Positions 11,333 to 21,907 of a stretch of DNA of 64,000 bases are shown piece after piece. Positions within the stretch are counted from its first letter, which is position 1, and every line of letters begins with the position of its first letter. Where the stretch lies: positions 415,087-479,086 of the forward strand of contig CAUYUJ010004725.1 of the NCBI GenBank assembly GCA_963575745.1, written 5' to 3'. Position numbers and translations under genes: made by a program. This DNA is from Prorocentrum cordatum (Eukaryota; Sar; Dinophyceae; Prorocentrales; Prorocentraceae). The notes under the pieces were generated by a model. It was given only the letters and a program-made list of their open reading frames with translations. It was not told where the DNA came from and did no database searches.

Positions 11333-12460
11333 ATGCCAGCTGCATCCAAGAAGGCCATCAAGACGAAGACGGAGAGGCGCCGCGACCGCACGCGCAACAA
11401 ATCGTTGAAGAATTGGGTCGCAAAAACCTTGGGTGAAGGAGTTCCTCAAGGAGGCTGCGCAGAAACACCTGCGCAAATACCACAGCACGCTCGCAGCCCC
11501 GAGGCGCGGCAAGGACACCCTCACACAGCAGGTCAAGCGCCAGCGCAAGGAGCTGTTCTTCATGCGCCGCGACGCATTCGTGGCTCAGGTGTCGGGGTGA
11601 ACCCAATCAACCAAACAAGTGAACAACGACAATGTGCAACTGAACGCACCACGCCACCACCGCACAACAACCGCAAACCGCCAGGAACGCACACCAGCCC
11701 AACCAACGCTCAGCAGCAACACCAGCACCACCAACAGCAGCACCAACATAACCAACTTCAGCGCGAGCAACACGCGTCGAACCACAACAATGCGACACTG
11801 AACAGAACCCCACCCAACGCGCGGCTCCCCAGAAGGCCAAGAACAAGAATGACAAGCTGGAGCACCTGGTCGAGGAAACGGCGCGCCTGAGGCACGGCGG
11901 CGCACCCGCAAGAAGCGAGCAAGGGCTGGCCTCTTCAAAACTGGGAAACAGCTTCTGCTCAAAGAGCTGCCTGCGAGGGGGGGGGGCCTCTTGGAGGTCG
12001 CACGCGCGTCTCCTCGGGAGCGGTTTCCCCACCGGGCCAGTCCTTGTTCCGTTTGCTTCTTGTTCGGCGCATCGCCGGAAAAAAGGCGGCAGGCGCAGAA
12101 GGCGAAGGCCCAGGGCAAAGAGGAGGGCGCGGCCGCGGCCACGAATGAGGGGGCGAAGGAGCGCGAGCGCCTTCAGCAAGCCCTTTCGGAGAAGAAGGCT
12201 TGGCTCTTGAACAACTACGCCTTTGACGGCCGACGAACTTCGGCGACCGCCCAGGCGCGCTCCTGCGAGGGCGTGGCAAAGTCCGTCGGCCTTCAAGCCG
12301 CCCTCCAAGACCAAGTGTTCCTCTCCGACATCGCAGGCCAAGTACGACAAGCGTTTGTCGGAAAGGTGCCGCTTCTGCTCTCTGGCAACGGACGCGCAGC
12401 GGGAGAAGTACTTCGAGGGCGACCAAACGAACAGACCCCAAAAGACAGCCGCTGGGGCCA
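11333..12460 (+). pseudogene. Frame-broken coding relic, unknown basic protein
   Basis: Protein-like plus-strand segments occur in successive frames. The first (from 11333) reads MPAASKKAIKTKTERRRDR and continues basic. The next frame carries VKEFLKEAAQKHLRKYH, then KDTLTQQVKRQRKELFF, and stops at 11598-11600. After about 230 bp of CAA/CAG-rich sequence, charged segments resume: KNKNDKLEHLVEE near 11840, KERERLQQALSEKKAWLL near 12150, and YDKRLSERCRFCSLATDAQR near 12340. Charge pattern and codon choice look coding, but at least three frame changes are needed. The opening faintly resembles bacterial-type ribosomal protein S20, which I do not consider established. It could equally be exons of one gene or a decayed retroelement. 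Confidence 0.4.
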
Positions 12461-12489
12461 TACCCAGTGAAGCGATGGGGGGAATCCTA

Positions 12490-12660
12490 CTTGGGATGCC
12501 CCCTTCCAGAGGTCTCAGAGACGGCAGACAAGGCCACCGCCCCCCTCCGCAAGACCGCAGCAAGACGACCCGAGGAGTTTCCAAGACCACCCCCCTTCTC
12601 AAGACGGTCCACGAGGCCTCCAAGACGGCACCTGGACGGCCCCGAGCAGCAACACCGCGA
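12490..12660 (+). repeat. CCAAGAGGC-type minisatellite (locus 1)
   Basis: Imperfect units such as AAGACCGC, CCAAGACC and GAGGCCTCCAAGACGG recur at 10-15 bp intervals. This is the first of about nine loci of this dispersed minisatellite in the window. Confidence 0.5.
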
Positions 12661-12889
12661 CGAGGCAGGGCGCGGCGAAATAGGAAACCTGGGAACAACA
12701 ATACTATACAACGACAGCGAAAACTTAAGCAGGGGCATTCTAGTTTGGATGCCCACCTTCCAATGCAACATTCTCCTCCTGGCTGCAGAATTAGTTGCGC
12801 CATCAGCGGCTGTGCGTACAGCCGTGCCCCATAGGTTGTGACATGTGCTGCGCCTTCGGCCGACAGGAACAACACCGTCTTCTAACGGA

Positions 12890-13060
12890 TGTTTTCCATG
12901 ATGATTCGGGGAAGAATGCGGAAGAGAAGGAGGCAGGCGGAGGACGAAAAGGAGGAGCATGGGAGGAATGAGAAGATGAGGGGTCGGACTAGGAGGAGGA
13001 GGAGGAAGAAGAGGAGGAGGAGGAGGAGGAGGAGGAGAAGGAGGGGCAATAATTATCCCA
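12890..13060 (+). repeat. Purine tract with AGG microsatellite
   Basis: A G/A-rich stretch with an uninterrupted AGG run near 12990-13040. It precedes the pentamer array. Confidence 0.8.
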
Positions 13061-13095
13061 GTGCGACCCTACCTAGGAGTTGGAGCCCCTAGGAG

Positions 13096-13605
13096 AGCAG
13101 CATAAGCTAAGCTAAGCTAAGCTAAGCTAAACTAAGCTAAACTAGGTTAGGCTAGACTAAGCTAAGCTAAACTACGCTAAGATGATATACGCTAAGATAA
13201 GCTAAGTTAAGCTAAGCTAAGCTAGACTAGGCTAGGCTAAGCTAAACTAAGCTAAGCTAAGCGAAGGTGACATCATATAAGCTAAGCCAAGCTAAGCTAA
13301 GCCAAGCTAAGCTAAGCGACGCTAAGCTAAGCTAAGCTAAGCACAGCTGGGCTAGTCTAAGCTAGGCTAAGCTAAGCTATGCTAAGCTAAGATGAGATAA
13401 GCAAAGTTAGGCTAAGATAAGCTGAGCTTGAGCTAAGCTAAGCTAAGTTAATTAAGGTCAGGTAAGCTAAGGTAAGGTAAGGTAATATAAGGTAAGGTAA
13501 GCTAAGATGATATAAGCTAAACTAGGCTAAGCTAAGCTAGACTAGGCTAAGCTAAGACGAGATAAGCTAAGCTAAGCTACGCTAGGCTAAGCTAAGCTAA
13601 GCAGG
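13096..13605. repeat. TAAGC / TTAGC pentamer array
   Basis: About 510 bp built from GCTAA (TTAGC on the minus strand), with scattered substitutions such as ACTAA, GATAA and GGTAA. The unit resembles telomere pentamers in form but differs from TTAGG and from the TTTAGGG of plants and dinoflagellates, so I call it an internal satellite. Confidence 0.92.
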
Positions 13606-13841
13606 GGACGTAGCAAGGGGAACCGCGGGGCGGATGCCGGGGGAACCGCCGGGTGCGATTTCCACTGCCCGGCCCTGTAATTTTACACAGTAAGAACCCT
13701 TCTAGGCAGAGCCCAGGTAGGGAAAAACGTGCGGAGGAGAAGGTCGAGGAAAAGGAGGAGGAAGACGAACGTGAGGAGGAGGAGTGAGGGGAGGAGGAGC
13801 AGGAGGAGGAGGAGGAGGAGGAGGAGGAGGAGGAGGAGGAA

Positions 13842-13920
13842 CTGCAGGGCCACAAAACCATGCTATTCACAGTGTCGTTTGTTCTGTTGGTCAGTGATAC
13901 CACGAAACACTGCTGTTCAA
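13842..13920 (+). repeat. Left terminal inverted repeat of composite element
   Basis: The reverse complement contains AGCAGTGTTTCGTGGTATCA, TGACCAA and GTGAATAGCA followed by GGTTT. It aligns with 16388-16450 with one gap of about 11 bp. The pair encloses SAT77 array 1 and the 16091-16366 fold-back. Confidence 0.75.
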
Positions 13921-16090
13921 ATGATTTGTTCCCAACCATCCTGTGGTGTTGGGTCCTCGTTTTGAAGAGACGGTGCCCCGCGTTCCTCTCCTTCCTCCTC
14001 CCCCTCCTCCCCCTCCTTGCCTCTGCTCTCGGCACACCTCTCACGCGTTTCGTAGCCCCATAGGGAGCTCCACCGAAGGCCCCAGTGGGGGTGTTCGCAT
14101 GCGGTTCGTTTCGTTCGCATGCGGTTCCCCCACCCCCATTTTCGTAGCCCCATAGGGAGCTCCACCGAAGGCCCCAGTGGGGGTGTTCGCATGCGGTTCC
14201 CCCACCCAGGGCAGCGTTTCGTGGCCCCATAGGGAGCTCCACCGAAGGCCCCAGTGGGGGTGTTCGCATGCGGTTCCCCCACCCAGGGCAGCGTTTCGTA
14301 GCCCCATAGGGAGCTCCACCGAAGGCCCCAGTGGGGGTGTTCGCATGCGGTTCCCCCACCCAGGGCAGCGTTTCGTGGCCCCATAGGGAGCTCCACCGAA
14401 GGCCCCAGTGGGGGTGTTCGCATGCGGTTCCCCCACCCAGGGCAGCGTTTCGTAGCCCCATAGGGAGCTCCACCGAAGGCCCCAGTGGGGGTGTTCGCAT
14501 GCGGTTCCCCCACCCAGGGCAGCGTTTCGTAGCCCCATAGGGAGCTCCACCGAAGGCCCCAGTGGGGGTGTTCGCATGCGGTTCCCCCACCCAGGGCAGC
14601 GTTTCGTGGCCCCATAGGGAGCTCCACCGAAGGCCCCAGTGGGGGTGTCCGCATGCGGTTCCCCCACCCAGGGCAGCGTTTCGTCATCGTGCGGCCCACC
14701 CGCAGGCCCCAGTGGGGGTGTTCGCATGGCCCCATAGGGAGCTCCACCGAAGGCCCCAGTGGGGGTGTTCGCATGCGGTTCCCCCAGGGCAGCGTTTCGT
14801 GGCCCCATAGGGAGCTCCACCGAAGGCCCCAGTGGGGGTGTTCGCATGCGGTTCCCCCCAGGGCAGCGTTTCGTGGCCCCATAGGGAGCTCCACCGAAGG
14901 CCCCAGTGGGGGTGTTCGCATGCGCCCCATAGGGAGCTCCACCGAAGGCCCCAGTGGGGTGTTCGCATGCGGTTCCCCCACCCAGGGCAGCGTTTCGTAG
15001 CCCCATAGGGAGCTCCACCGAAGGCCCCAGTGGGGGTGTTCGCATGCGGTTCCCCCACCCAGGGCAGCGTTTCGTGGCCCCATAGGGAGCTCCACCGAAG
15101 GCCCCAGTGGGGGTGTTCGCATGCGGTTCCCCCACCCAGGGCAGCGTTTCGTAGCCCCATAGGGAGCTCCACCGAAGGCCCCAGTGGGGGTGTTCGCATG
15201 CGGTTCCCCCACCCAGGGCAGCGTTTCGTGGCCCCATAGGGAGCTCCACCGAAGGCCCCAGTGGGGGTGTTCGCATGCGGTTCCCCCACCCAGGGCAGCG
15301 TTTCGTAGCCCCATAGGGAGCTCCACCGAAGGCCCCAGTGGGGGTGTTCGCATGCGGTTCCCCCACCCAGGGCAGCGTTTCGTGGCCCCATAGGGAGCTC
15401 CACCGAAGGCCCCAGTGTGTTCGCATGCGGTTCCCCCACCCAGGGCAGCGTTTCGTAGCCCCATAGGGAGCTCCACCGAAGGCCCCAGTGGGGGTGTTCG
15501 CATGCGGTTCCCCCACCCAGGGCAGCGTTTCGTGGCCCCATAGGGAGCTCCACCGAAGGCCCCAGTGGGGGTGTTCGCATGCGGTTCCCCCACCCAGGGC
15601 AGCGCTTCGTGGCCCCATAGGGAGCTCCACCGAAGGCCCCAGTGGGGGTGTTCGCATGCGGTTCCCCCACCCAGGGCAGCGTTTCGTGGCCCCATAGGGA
15701 GCTCCACCGAAGGCCCCAGTGGGGGTGTTCGCATGCGGTTCCCCCACCCAGGGCAGCGCTTCGTGGCCCCATGGGGAGCTCCACCGAAAGCCCCCGTGGC
15801 GCAGTTCGCATGCGCTTCCCCCACCCAGGGCAGCGTTTCGTGGCACCATAGGGAGCTCCACCGAAGGCCCCAGTGGCGCAGTTCGCATGCGGTTCCCCCA
15901 CCCAGGGCAGCGTTTCGTAGCCCCATAGGGAGCTCCACCGAAGGCCCGCCCCGGTGGCGCAGTCCGCATGCGGTTCCCCCATCCAAGGCAGCGCTTCGTG
16001 GCCCCATATGGAGCCCCACCGAAAGCGGCACCCACAACGCGTTACCAACAATTGCTTATGGTTGGGTCTTTCGCCAGGATAATTGTTTTT
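13921..16090 (+). repeat. SAT77 array 1 with conserved flanks
   Basis: About 25 tandem copies of a 77-bp unit occupy 14050-15975. Key words are CCCCATAGGGAGCTCCACCG, AAGGCCCCAGTGGGGGTG, TTCGCATGCGGTTCCCCC and AGGGCAGCGTTTCGT. CGTAGCC and CGTGGCC variants alternate over much of the array, giving 154-bp dimers. Truncated units occur near 14700-14760, 14925-14960 and 15415. The left flank (13930-14030) and right flank (16025-16080) also recur, inverted, around the 54-57.6 kb array. The unit has no stop codon in any minus frame, so 455-706 residue frames exist there without implying a protein. Confidence 0.93.
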
Positions 16091-16366
16091 TTTTCAGAGG
16101 TCTGCAAACTTCGCTGGCGATGGTCGGTGCCGAAGAACAACGGAAAAACCTGTGAATCGCAGTGTTTGGTGGCCTGGTGGCGAGGAAACCATGCTATTAT
16201 TCATAGTTTTTTGGAAGGGATGGGGTTTCAGCGGGAACCAAAAAAACAAAAAACATGTGAATAGCAAGGTTTGGTGGCCTGGTGGCGAGAAAAACACGCT
16301 ATTCACATGTTTTCTTGGTTTTCTCCGTCTACCAGCTTCCTGGCGAAGTTTGCAGACCTCTGAAAA
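16091..16366. mobile_element. 276-bp fold-back element with 24-bp perfect TIRs
   Basis: Arms at 16091-16114 and 16343-16366 are exact reverse complements (TTTTCAGAGGTCTGCAAACT then TCGC). Inside, a GTGAATAGCAAGGTTTGGTGG module occurs twice, and AAACATGTGAATAGC pairs with GCTATTCACATGTTT. There is no coding capacity. It behaves like a MITE or fold-back unit nested at the right edge of SAT77 array 1. Confidence 0.85.
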
Positions 16367-16387
16367 CCAAAACCCCCAAAAACATGA

Positions 16388-16455
16388 AAATAGCAGTGTT
16401 TCGTGGTATCAGTGACCAAAAAATACGTGAATAGCAAGGTTTCGTTGCAGCTCTT
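16388..16455 (-). repeat. Right terminal inverted repeat of composite element
   Basis: Inverted partner of 13842-13920, ending in GTTGCAGCTC where the left arm has CTGCAGGGCC. Together they bound a composite of about 2.6 kb. Confidence 0.75.
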
Positions 16456-16469
16456 CTCCCATAGGCCTT

Positions 16470-16669
16470 TTTGGAAGAGAAGCAAGAGGAAGAGGAGAGG
16501 GGGGAGGATGAGGAGGAGGACGAGGAGGAGGAGGAGAACGAGGAGGAGGAGGAAAGAGGAGCGGAGAAAGAAAATGAGCAGGAGGAGGGAGAGGAGGAGG
16601 AACGGAAGCGAAGCGAGAAAAATATTGAACGTAAGGATAGGGCTTCACGGGGTGCTGGGGGGGGGCTGA

Positions 16670-16746
<77 letters not shown>

Positions 16747-16835
16747 GGGAGAGAGAGAGAGAGAGAGAACAGCAAAAAACAAAACATGAGAAAGAGAAAC
16801 ATAGAGAGGGAGAGAGAGAGAGAGAGAGAGAGATC
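16470..16835 (+). repeat. GA-rich tract with TA and GA microsatellites
   Basis: A G/A-rich stretch at 16470-16620 is followed by about 20 TA units (16672-16711). GA runs then lie at 16713-16770 and 16803-16835. Confidence 0.9.
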
Positions 16836-16929
16836 GCGCAGCATAGGTTGGATGAACTGGACCCAGAGTGTTCCAAAAGAGCCTCCAGCAAGGCCCGAGG
16901 AGGCCAACATCGTTGACTCCCCGTGTGTG

Positions 16930-17340
16930 TTGTGAATAAAATCGCATCCTCGCCTTTTCAAGCTTGCGTCGGCTCAAGACGGCCCAAGAGGCCTCCAAGA
17001 TGGGCCCACGACGGCCCACGGGAGCCTCAAGATAGCCCAGGAGGTCTCAAAGACGGCCTTCAGACAGCTCAAGATGGCACCGATACAGTCCAGGACGTGT
17101 TCAAGAGGGCTTCACATTGGCCCCAAAGGCGGACCCCTGTACGGCCTAAGAGCACCCCTGGACGGCGACAGGATAACCCAACGACCTCCCAATAATATCA
17201 CGAAGGCCCCAAAAGAGCGCAAGACAGCCCAAGAGAGCCTCAAGACGGCCGAAGAGGGTCCCAAGGGAATCCCCAGACGGCCTCTCAAGAACTCGGGACA
17301 AGCCACTGACGCCACATTAACGCCACGGGTCACAAAAGCC
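16930..17340 (+). repeat. CCAAGAGGC-type minisatellite (locus 2)
   Basis: Units like GGCCCAAGAGGCCTCCAAGA recur at about 15-bp spacing, with gradual decay towards both ends. Confidence 0.75.
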
Positions 17341-17519
17341 CACGGGTCACATCACGTTGACAGGCAGCCCATGGAACCCCGCACGAAGCTCCAAACATCT
17401 CTTTTCAAATGGGCCGCAATGCCATACATAACATGAACCCGTGCCCCGTCGAAGGGTCGAAGCCAAACATGTTGGGCTGGCACGGTGGCGGGCATTGCCG
17501 CAGGCAGCTGGAATCATAC

Positions 17520-17905
17520 AAATGTTACCATACAAACATATACATAACCCATCGATCCATCCATCTGTACATACAACCATATACAAGCATACATACCTAT
17601 ACACTCATACATATATACATACATACATACATACATACATACATACATACATACATGCATACATACATCCATACATACATACATACATACATACATACAT
17701 ACATACATACATGCATGCACACATACATACACATATACACACATACACATACACACATACATACATACATACATACATACAAACATACATGCATACATAC
17801 AAACATACACACATACATACATACATACATACATACATACATACATACCTACATCCATACATACATACATACGTGCATGCATGCATGCACGCATCATGCA
17901 TGCAA
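17520..17905 (+). repeat. CATA tetranucleotide array
   Basis: A long ACAT/CATA microsatellite interrupted by CACATA and GCATGCA words. Frames of H/I/Y or M/Y/V/C are artefacts. The following 17905-18590 holds no recognised gene; it contains an ACG/GAC trinucleotide patch at 18297-18370. Confidence 0.95.
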
Positions 17906-18130
17906 TCATACATACATGTGCATGCCGCATCCCCGACAAGTCTACATTCGGCACGTCACCAGCACTAAGAGTCATGAGAGGCAGAGGAGGAGGGAGATAA
18001 TCAAAGCCATGAGCGAAACGCGCGTGCCTGTATCCCGTCATTGCTGCTGATCGCCTCGACCATCCCTGGTCTTTCTCCTCAGAAAGCGGTTACCCTAATT
18101 CGGGGGCGCGCAAGCATGGAGTAGCGATCT

Positions 18131-18160
18131 ATGGATTTGGCGCGAGGTCGCCAAATCCAT
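18131..18160. repeat. 12-bp stem hairpin
   Basis: ATGGATTTGGCG at 18131-18142 pairs perfectly with CGCCAAATCCAT at 18149-18160 across a six-base loop. It is isolated; no downstream gene suggests a terminator role. Confidence 0.85.
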
Positions 18161-18678
18161 GGATCGGAGGAGGTGCCCTCCCGAAAATGCAGCTGGTGCC
18201 GCCTCGCTCGGCGGCAGAAATCCGCCGTCGTTTATCCACGCCCCCTTGATCAATGTTTGCGATCGCCTGACTAAAGCCCTCTGTGGGGGTCCAAAGACAC
18301 CAACGACGACGAACACGACAACGACAATCCCGACTACGACAACGCTGACGACGACGGCGACGATGGCGGGCGTGACCCCAACGGAAAGGTCACACGGGCG
18401 TGTCCGCGGGGGTTGAGTGCACCTAGGGGCCACCATGGCTGCGCCATGGCCGTCAGATTTTTGTTCAGCCGTCACTCGCAACCTTCGTTGCCAACGTCGG
18501 ACTATCTCCGCTATAGCCCGCTACAAATGTTATTTCCCCTCCACCGCCTCCCTCCTCGCCTCCTCCTCTATCTCCCCCTCTTCCTCGGCCCCCACCTCAT
18601 CCCTATCCTCTCCCGCCCCCTCCTGCTCCGGCTGCAGCGGCAGTGGCGGCCGCGGAGACCACAGAGGCAGGAGCAGAG

Positions 18679-18825
18679 AGGGTCCTCGAGGGCGCCCTGG
18701 GCAGTGCCCTCGGCGGCCGCACTGCGCAGAGCTCTGGCCTCAGGCTGCTGGCTGGCGAACCACTTGGCCAGCTCAAACGCTTCCGCGGGTGTCGGAGACT
18801 CCGCGTCCTCCGGCGCGCCATCCAC
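18679..18825 (-). pseudogene. Protein-like fragment with LAKWFASQQPE motif
   Basis: A minus-strand window of about 49 codons includes AEAFELAKWFASQQPEARAL and continues in an A/E-rich helix-like sequence. A related stretch, [16 protein letters not shown], lies at 19211-19429. Similarity at protein level despite different DNA argues for real coding ancestry. I see no start codon in context and cannot name a family. It may be an exon or a gene fragment dispersed with neighbouring repeats. Confidence 0.4.
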
Positions 18826-19005
18826 TCGGGCCGGACGAAAGGGGGGGATAGCAACGGGGGGGGGGTGAGAATCAGCTCGCGTAGCTGATTTTCCCGGCGC
18901 CTCCCGGCGCCGGAGGCACCCGTGCATCGAGGAATGGGCCTGGCGGCGGAGCCGAAACCAGCTGCATGCCGCAGATCTCGTAACCCCTCCTTTCCCTATA
19001 TTAGG

Positions 19006-19203
19006 GGGGCGCAAGACCCGGGTACAGAGGACTCGGAAATCCCCGACGAGGTCGTCAAAAAAATGACGAGGCCGAGCCTGCATTTTGACGAGGCCTCCCG
19101 CTGCAGACATCCCACGAAACTCCTACTCGTCAAAATCCGAGTCGCGGTCGTCAAAACACGATGGCGAACCCGAGTCCTGGCAAACCCGGGTCTTACGCTC
19201 CCC
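19006..19203. mobile_element. MT1 TIR element, copy A
   Basis: The left end, GGGCGCAAGACCCGGGT...GGACTCGG, is the inverted counterpart of the right end CCGAGTCC...ACCCGGGTCTTACGC. Size is about 200 bp with no coding capacity. The interior carries repeated GACGAGG and GTCAAAA words. Copy B at 25801-25995 is nearly identical. Confidence 0.8.
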
Positions 19204-19210
19204 CGACTAT

Positions 19211-19429
19211 ACCCCCCTTTCGTTCGGCCCGATCCACGCAAGCAGCGCCCTGCCCAGCGATCGCCCCCGCGCCCCTCGCGGCGTCGCCCTCGGGCCGCTG
19301 GCCGGCGAACCACCTGGCCAGGTCGAAGGCGCCGGGCCCCGAGGCCCCCGGGGACGCCGCGCCCGCGGGCGCCGGGGCAGCTGCCAGGTCGCCCGGCCCC
19401 GCCTGCTGCGAGGCGGGGGCTTCTCCATA
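19211..19429 (-). pseudogene. Protein-like fragment with [11 protein letters not shown] motif
   Basis: The minus frame contains [15 protein letters not shown], then [20 protein letters not shown] and an A/G-rich continuation. It is paralogous to 18679-18825. The part at 19204-19304 is duplicated at 25996-26100 next to MT1 copy B, so MT1 and adjacent coding-like DNA were copied together. Family unknown. Confidence 0.4.
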
Positions 19430-19469
19430 CCCACCGCCTGGGAGCCGACGCATTGGTGCCCCAGCGGGC

Positions 19470-19555
19470 GGTGGATATGGATATGGATATGTATGTATAT
19501 ATGTATATATATGTATGTATACGCTTATACATATATATACATATATATATACGTT

Positions 19556-19605
<50 letters not shown>
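19470..19605 (+). repeat. TATG/TA microsatellite
   Basis: GGATAT, TATATG and a terminal TA run. It directly follows a CCACCGCCTGGG...GCGGGCGGTGG imperfect hairpin at 19428-19472. The 19606-19860 interval has no recognised gene. Confidence 0.9.
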
Positions 19606-19859
19606 GGGCTGCATTGGCGCTGCGCGCCATGCACCTTGGTCCTCTGAGTTTCGCACGCAAGCGCGGTGTGGGCGTGCGTACATGCGCGCGTGCATGTATA
19701 CACGCGCACGCGCATGCACGCTCTGCACGTAGATCTATGTGAATACCACACATGTATACTGTTCTAGATGTGCATACATATTACATATAAACATGTGTAT
19801 GTACATGTTTATGTCAATCGCAGGTGTTTGTTGGCGCACGCACCTATACGAAATTATGG

Positions 19860-20725
19860 GTGCGCGTACACATGCGCATCTCAGGCGAATGGCCTGACCG
19901 CCTGCTCAAGGCATCTCGCAACTCAGAGGTGCGAGGGTCTCAAGCGGAAGTAACCAGACTACTACAGGGCAATGCATATCCGCTGTCAGCGTTGCGAGGA
20001 TGTTTCAAGCGAAAATGAACTGACCACCTCAGCTGACGACATATCCGAACCCGGAATTGCAAGGATGTCTCAAACGAAAATGGCCTGAACAGCTCAGCTC
20101 AGGGCATCCCTGAGTCCAAAGTTGCGAGGATGTCTCACATGAGAATGGCGGACTACTCTGCGGCAGGGCATCTCGGAATCCAGAGTGGCGAGGATGTTCC
20201 TAGCGAGAACGGCCGGAACACCTCAGCTCAGGGAGCCCCGGAACCCAGAGTTGCGAGAAGGTCTCTAGCGGATGTGGCTGGACAACCTTGGGGCAGGGCT
20301 TCTCTGGGGTCAGAGCTGCGAGGATGTCTCAACCGACAGTGGGAAGGAGGAAGGCGAAGGGAAAAAGTAATGGGATGAGTCCCGCGGACCCGGGGATCGG
20401 CAGGCACGAACGCTCAGGATCGGAAGTCATGGCATGGAGGCTGGAACTGACGCGGATGCAAGACGCTGGGAGCTGGCCTCCGAGAGCGTTGAAAGACAGG
20501 AGGACCTGAGAGGGACTCAACGACGGGCGCCGCCAGAACCTTTGGGAAACATCTGGAGGCCTTGTGAACGTGTCGGAGTGCTACGTGTCTGATTGCGGCA
20601 GGGCGTATCCAAGGTTGACGTTGCGAGGATGTCTCAGGCCAAACTGGCCCGAGCACTATGGGGCAGGGCATCTCTGAAGTCAGCTGTGCGAGGGAGTCTC
20701 AAGCGAAGAATGGTCTGAACACCTC
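19860..20725 (+). repeat. 65-bp minisatellite
   Basis: The core GTTGCGAGGATGTCTCAA recurs at 65-bp steps: near 19994, 20059, 20124, 20188, 20253, 20318, 20623 and 20688. The linker contains AATGGCCTGAAC, CTCAGCTCAGGGCATC. The 20345-20590 interval is a more decayed part of the same array. Confidence 0.9.
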
Positions 20726-20860
20726 AGGCCGGAAGGTCGAATAATCCCCTTGCAAGAGCGTCCGAGCAGCCCCCGGGGAGCTTCCCAGCAGGTCGAGCTG
20801 CCCGGAAGGGGCTTCCCAGCAGCCCGTGGAGTCCGAAATGCGTTCGGGGGGGATGTGTGT
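20725..20860 (+). repeat. Duplicated module, copy 1
   Basis: Contains TTGCAAGAGCGTCCGAGCAG, CCCCGGGGAGCTTC and GGAGTCCGAAATGCGTT. It matches 21672-21785. The two copies bracket the minisatellite at 21060-21660. Confidence 0.75.
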
Positions 20861-21059
20861 GTGTGTGCACATGTGAACTTATTTTGCGTATGTATACATG
20901 TGCATGTGTATGTATGTACGTATGGATGTCAAATGACAACGCCTTCCAACGTCTGAACGTCCCAAGAGCGTGTGACGCTCGATGCACACGGTAATATATT
21001 GTTACACGATGTCTACATCCGTGCAAGACTTGCTTTGCAAGGAAATTCCATGTAAAACG

Positions 21060-21660
21060 CTCTTTGGCCGTCTTGGGCCCTTAGTGGCCCGAAAAAGCGA
21101 AAACCGAAAAAACCTTCAAACCCTTTCAACAAATCAATGATGAATTTTGCCTCTTTGGGCCTTCTTGGGGGCCCTTTTGGGCCGTTTGGGGACTCTCTTG
21201 GGCCGTGTTGGGGCCTTTTCGGGCCGTCTTCGGGCGTCTTGGAGGCCTTCGGCCGTCTTCGGGCTGTCTTGGGGGCCTCTTGGAGCCCTCTTGGGAGCCT
21301 CTTGGGGTGCTCCTGAGGCTCTCTTGGGGCCGTCTTGCGGCTCCCTTGGTAGTTTTCGGGCCCTCTTGGGCCATCTAGGGGCCCTCTTGGGTCGTTTTCG
21401 AGCCCTATTGGGGACCTCTGGGGCTGTGTTGGGACGATCTTTGGAGCCTCTTGGGCCGTCTTGGGCCGTTCTTGCCCCGGAAAAGCGAGAACCGAAAAAG
21501 CCTTCAAAAACAATCGAAAAATCCATGAAGTGTGCCTCTTCGGGCCATCTTGGGAAGCCTCCTGGAGGCCTCTTGGGGCGTTCGGAAGCCATGTTGAAGG
21601 TATTGGTGCGCTTTGGAACTGTGAACTGTCGACGAGCTGTCTTGGGGAATAATGGAGGCC
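21060..21660 (-). repeat. CCAAGAGGC-type minisatellite (locus 3)
   Basis: Reverse-orientation units (GCCTCTTGGGGCCGTCTTGG) recur about every 15 bp. The minus strand gives P/K/R/Q-rich frames such as RPQEGPKTAQ, which are repeat artefacts. Confidence 0.8.
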
Positions 21661-21671
21661 TCTTTGGACCT

Positions 21672-21785
21672 TCCGAGAATGCCGGACGCCCGAAGGAACC
21701 CTTTGCAAGGGCGTCCGAGCAGCCCCGGGGGGGCTTCAAGCAGCCCAGGGAGTCCGAAATTCGTTAGGTGTGTGGGGGGGGGGGC
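21672..21785 (+). repeat. Duplicated module, copy 2
   Basis: Second copy of the 20725-20860 module (TTGCAAGGGCGTCCGAGCAG, GGAGTCCGAAATTCGTT), ending in a G11 run. Confidence 0.75.
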
Positions 21786-21907
21786 GCTTTTTCCAGGGTC
21801 CCCGGCCCTATGAAAATACTTAAATAGGATTCTATATACACACATGAATGTGTAAACATATATCTTCATATCTTTGGCCCCCAGGGATCCGAATGCATCC
21901 ATATCAT

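Noticed and set aside
11333-11600. Ribosomal protein S20 gene
   Set aside because: Only the first 30-odd residues look vaguely similar, the frame breaks, and the rest does not fit.
13096-13605. True telomere
   Set aside because: The unit is TTAGC rather than a known telomeric repeat, the array is interior and imperfect, and complex sequence continues on both sides.
14050-15975. CRISPR array
   Set aside because: Units are contiguous 77-bp tandem repeats without unique spacers.
13917-16037. 706-, 664- and 455-residue minus-strand frames
   Set aside because: They are readings of the 77-bp satellite, open in all three frames at once, with no domain or start context.
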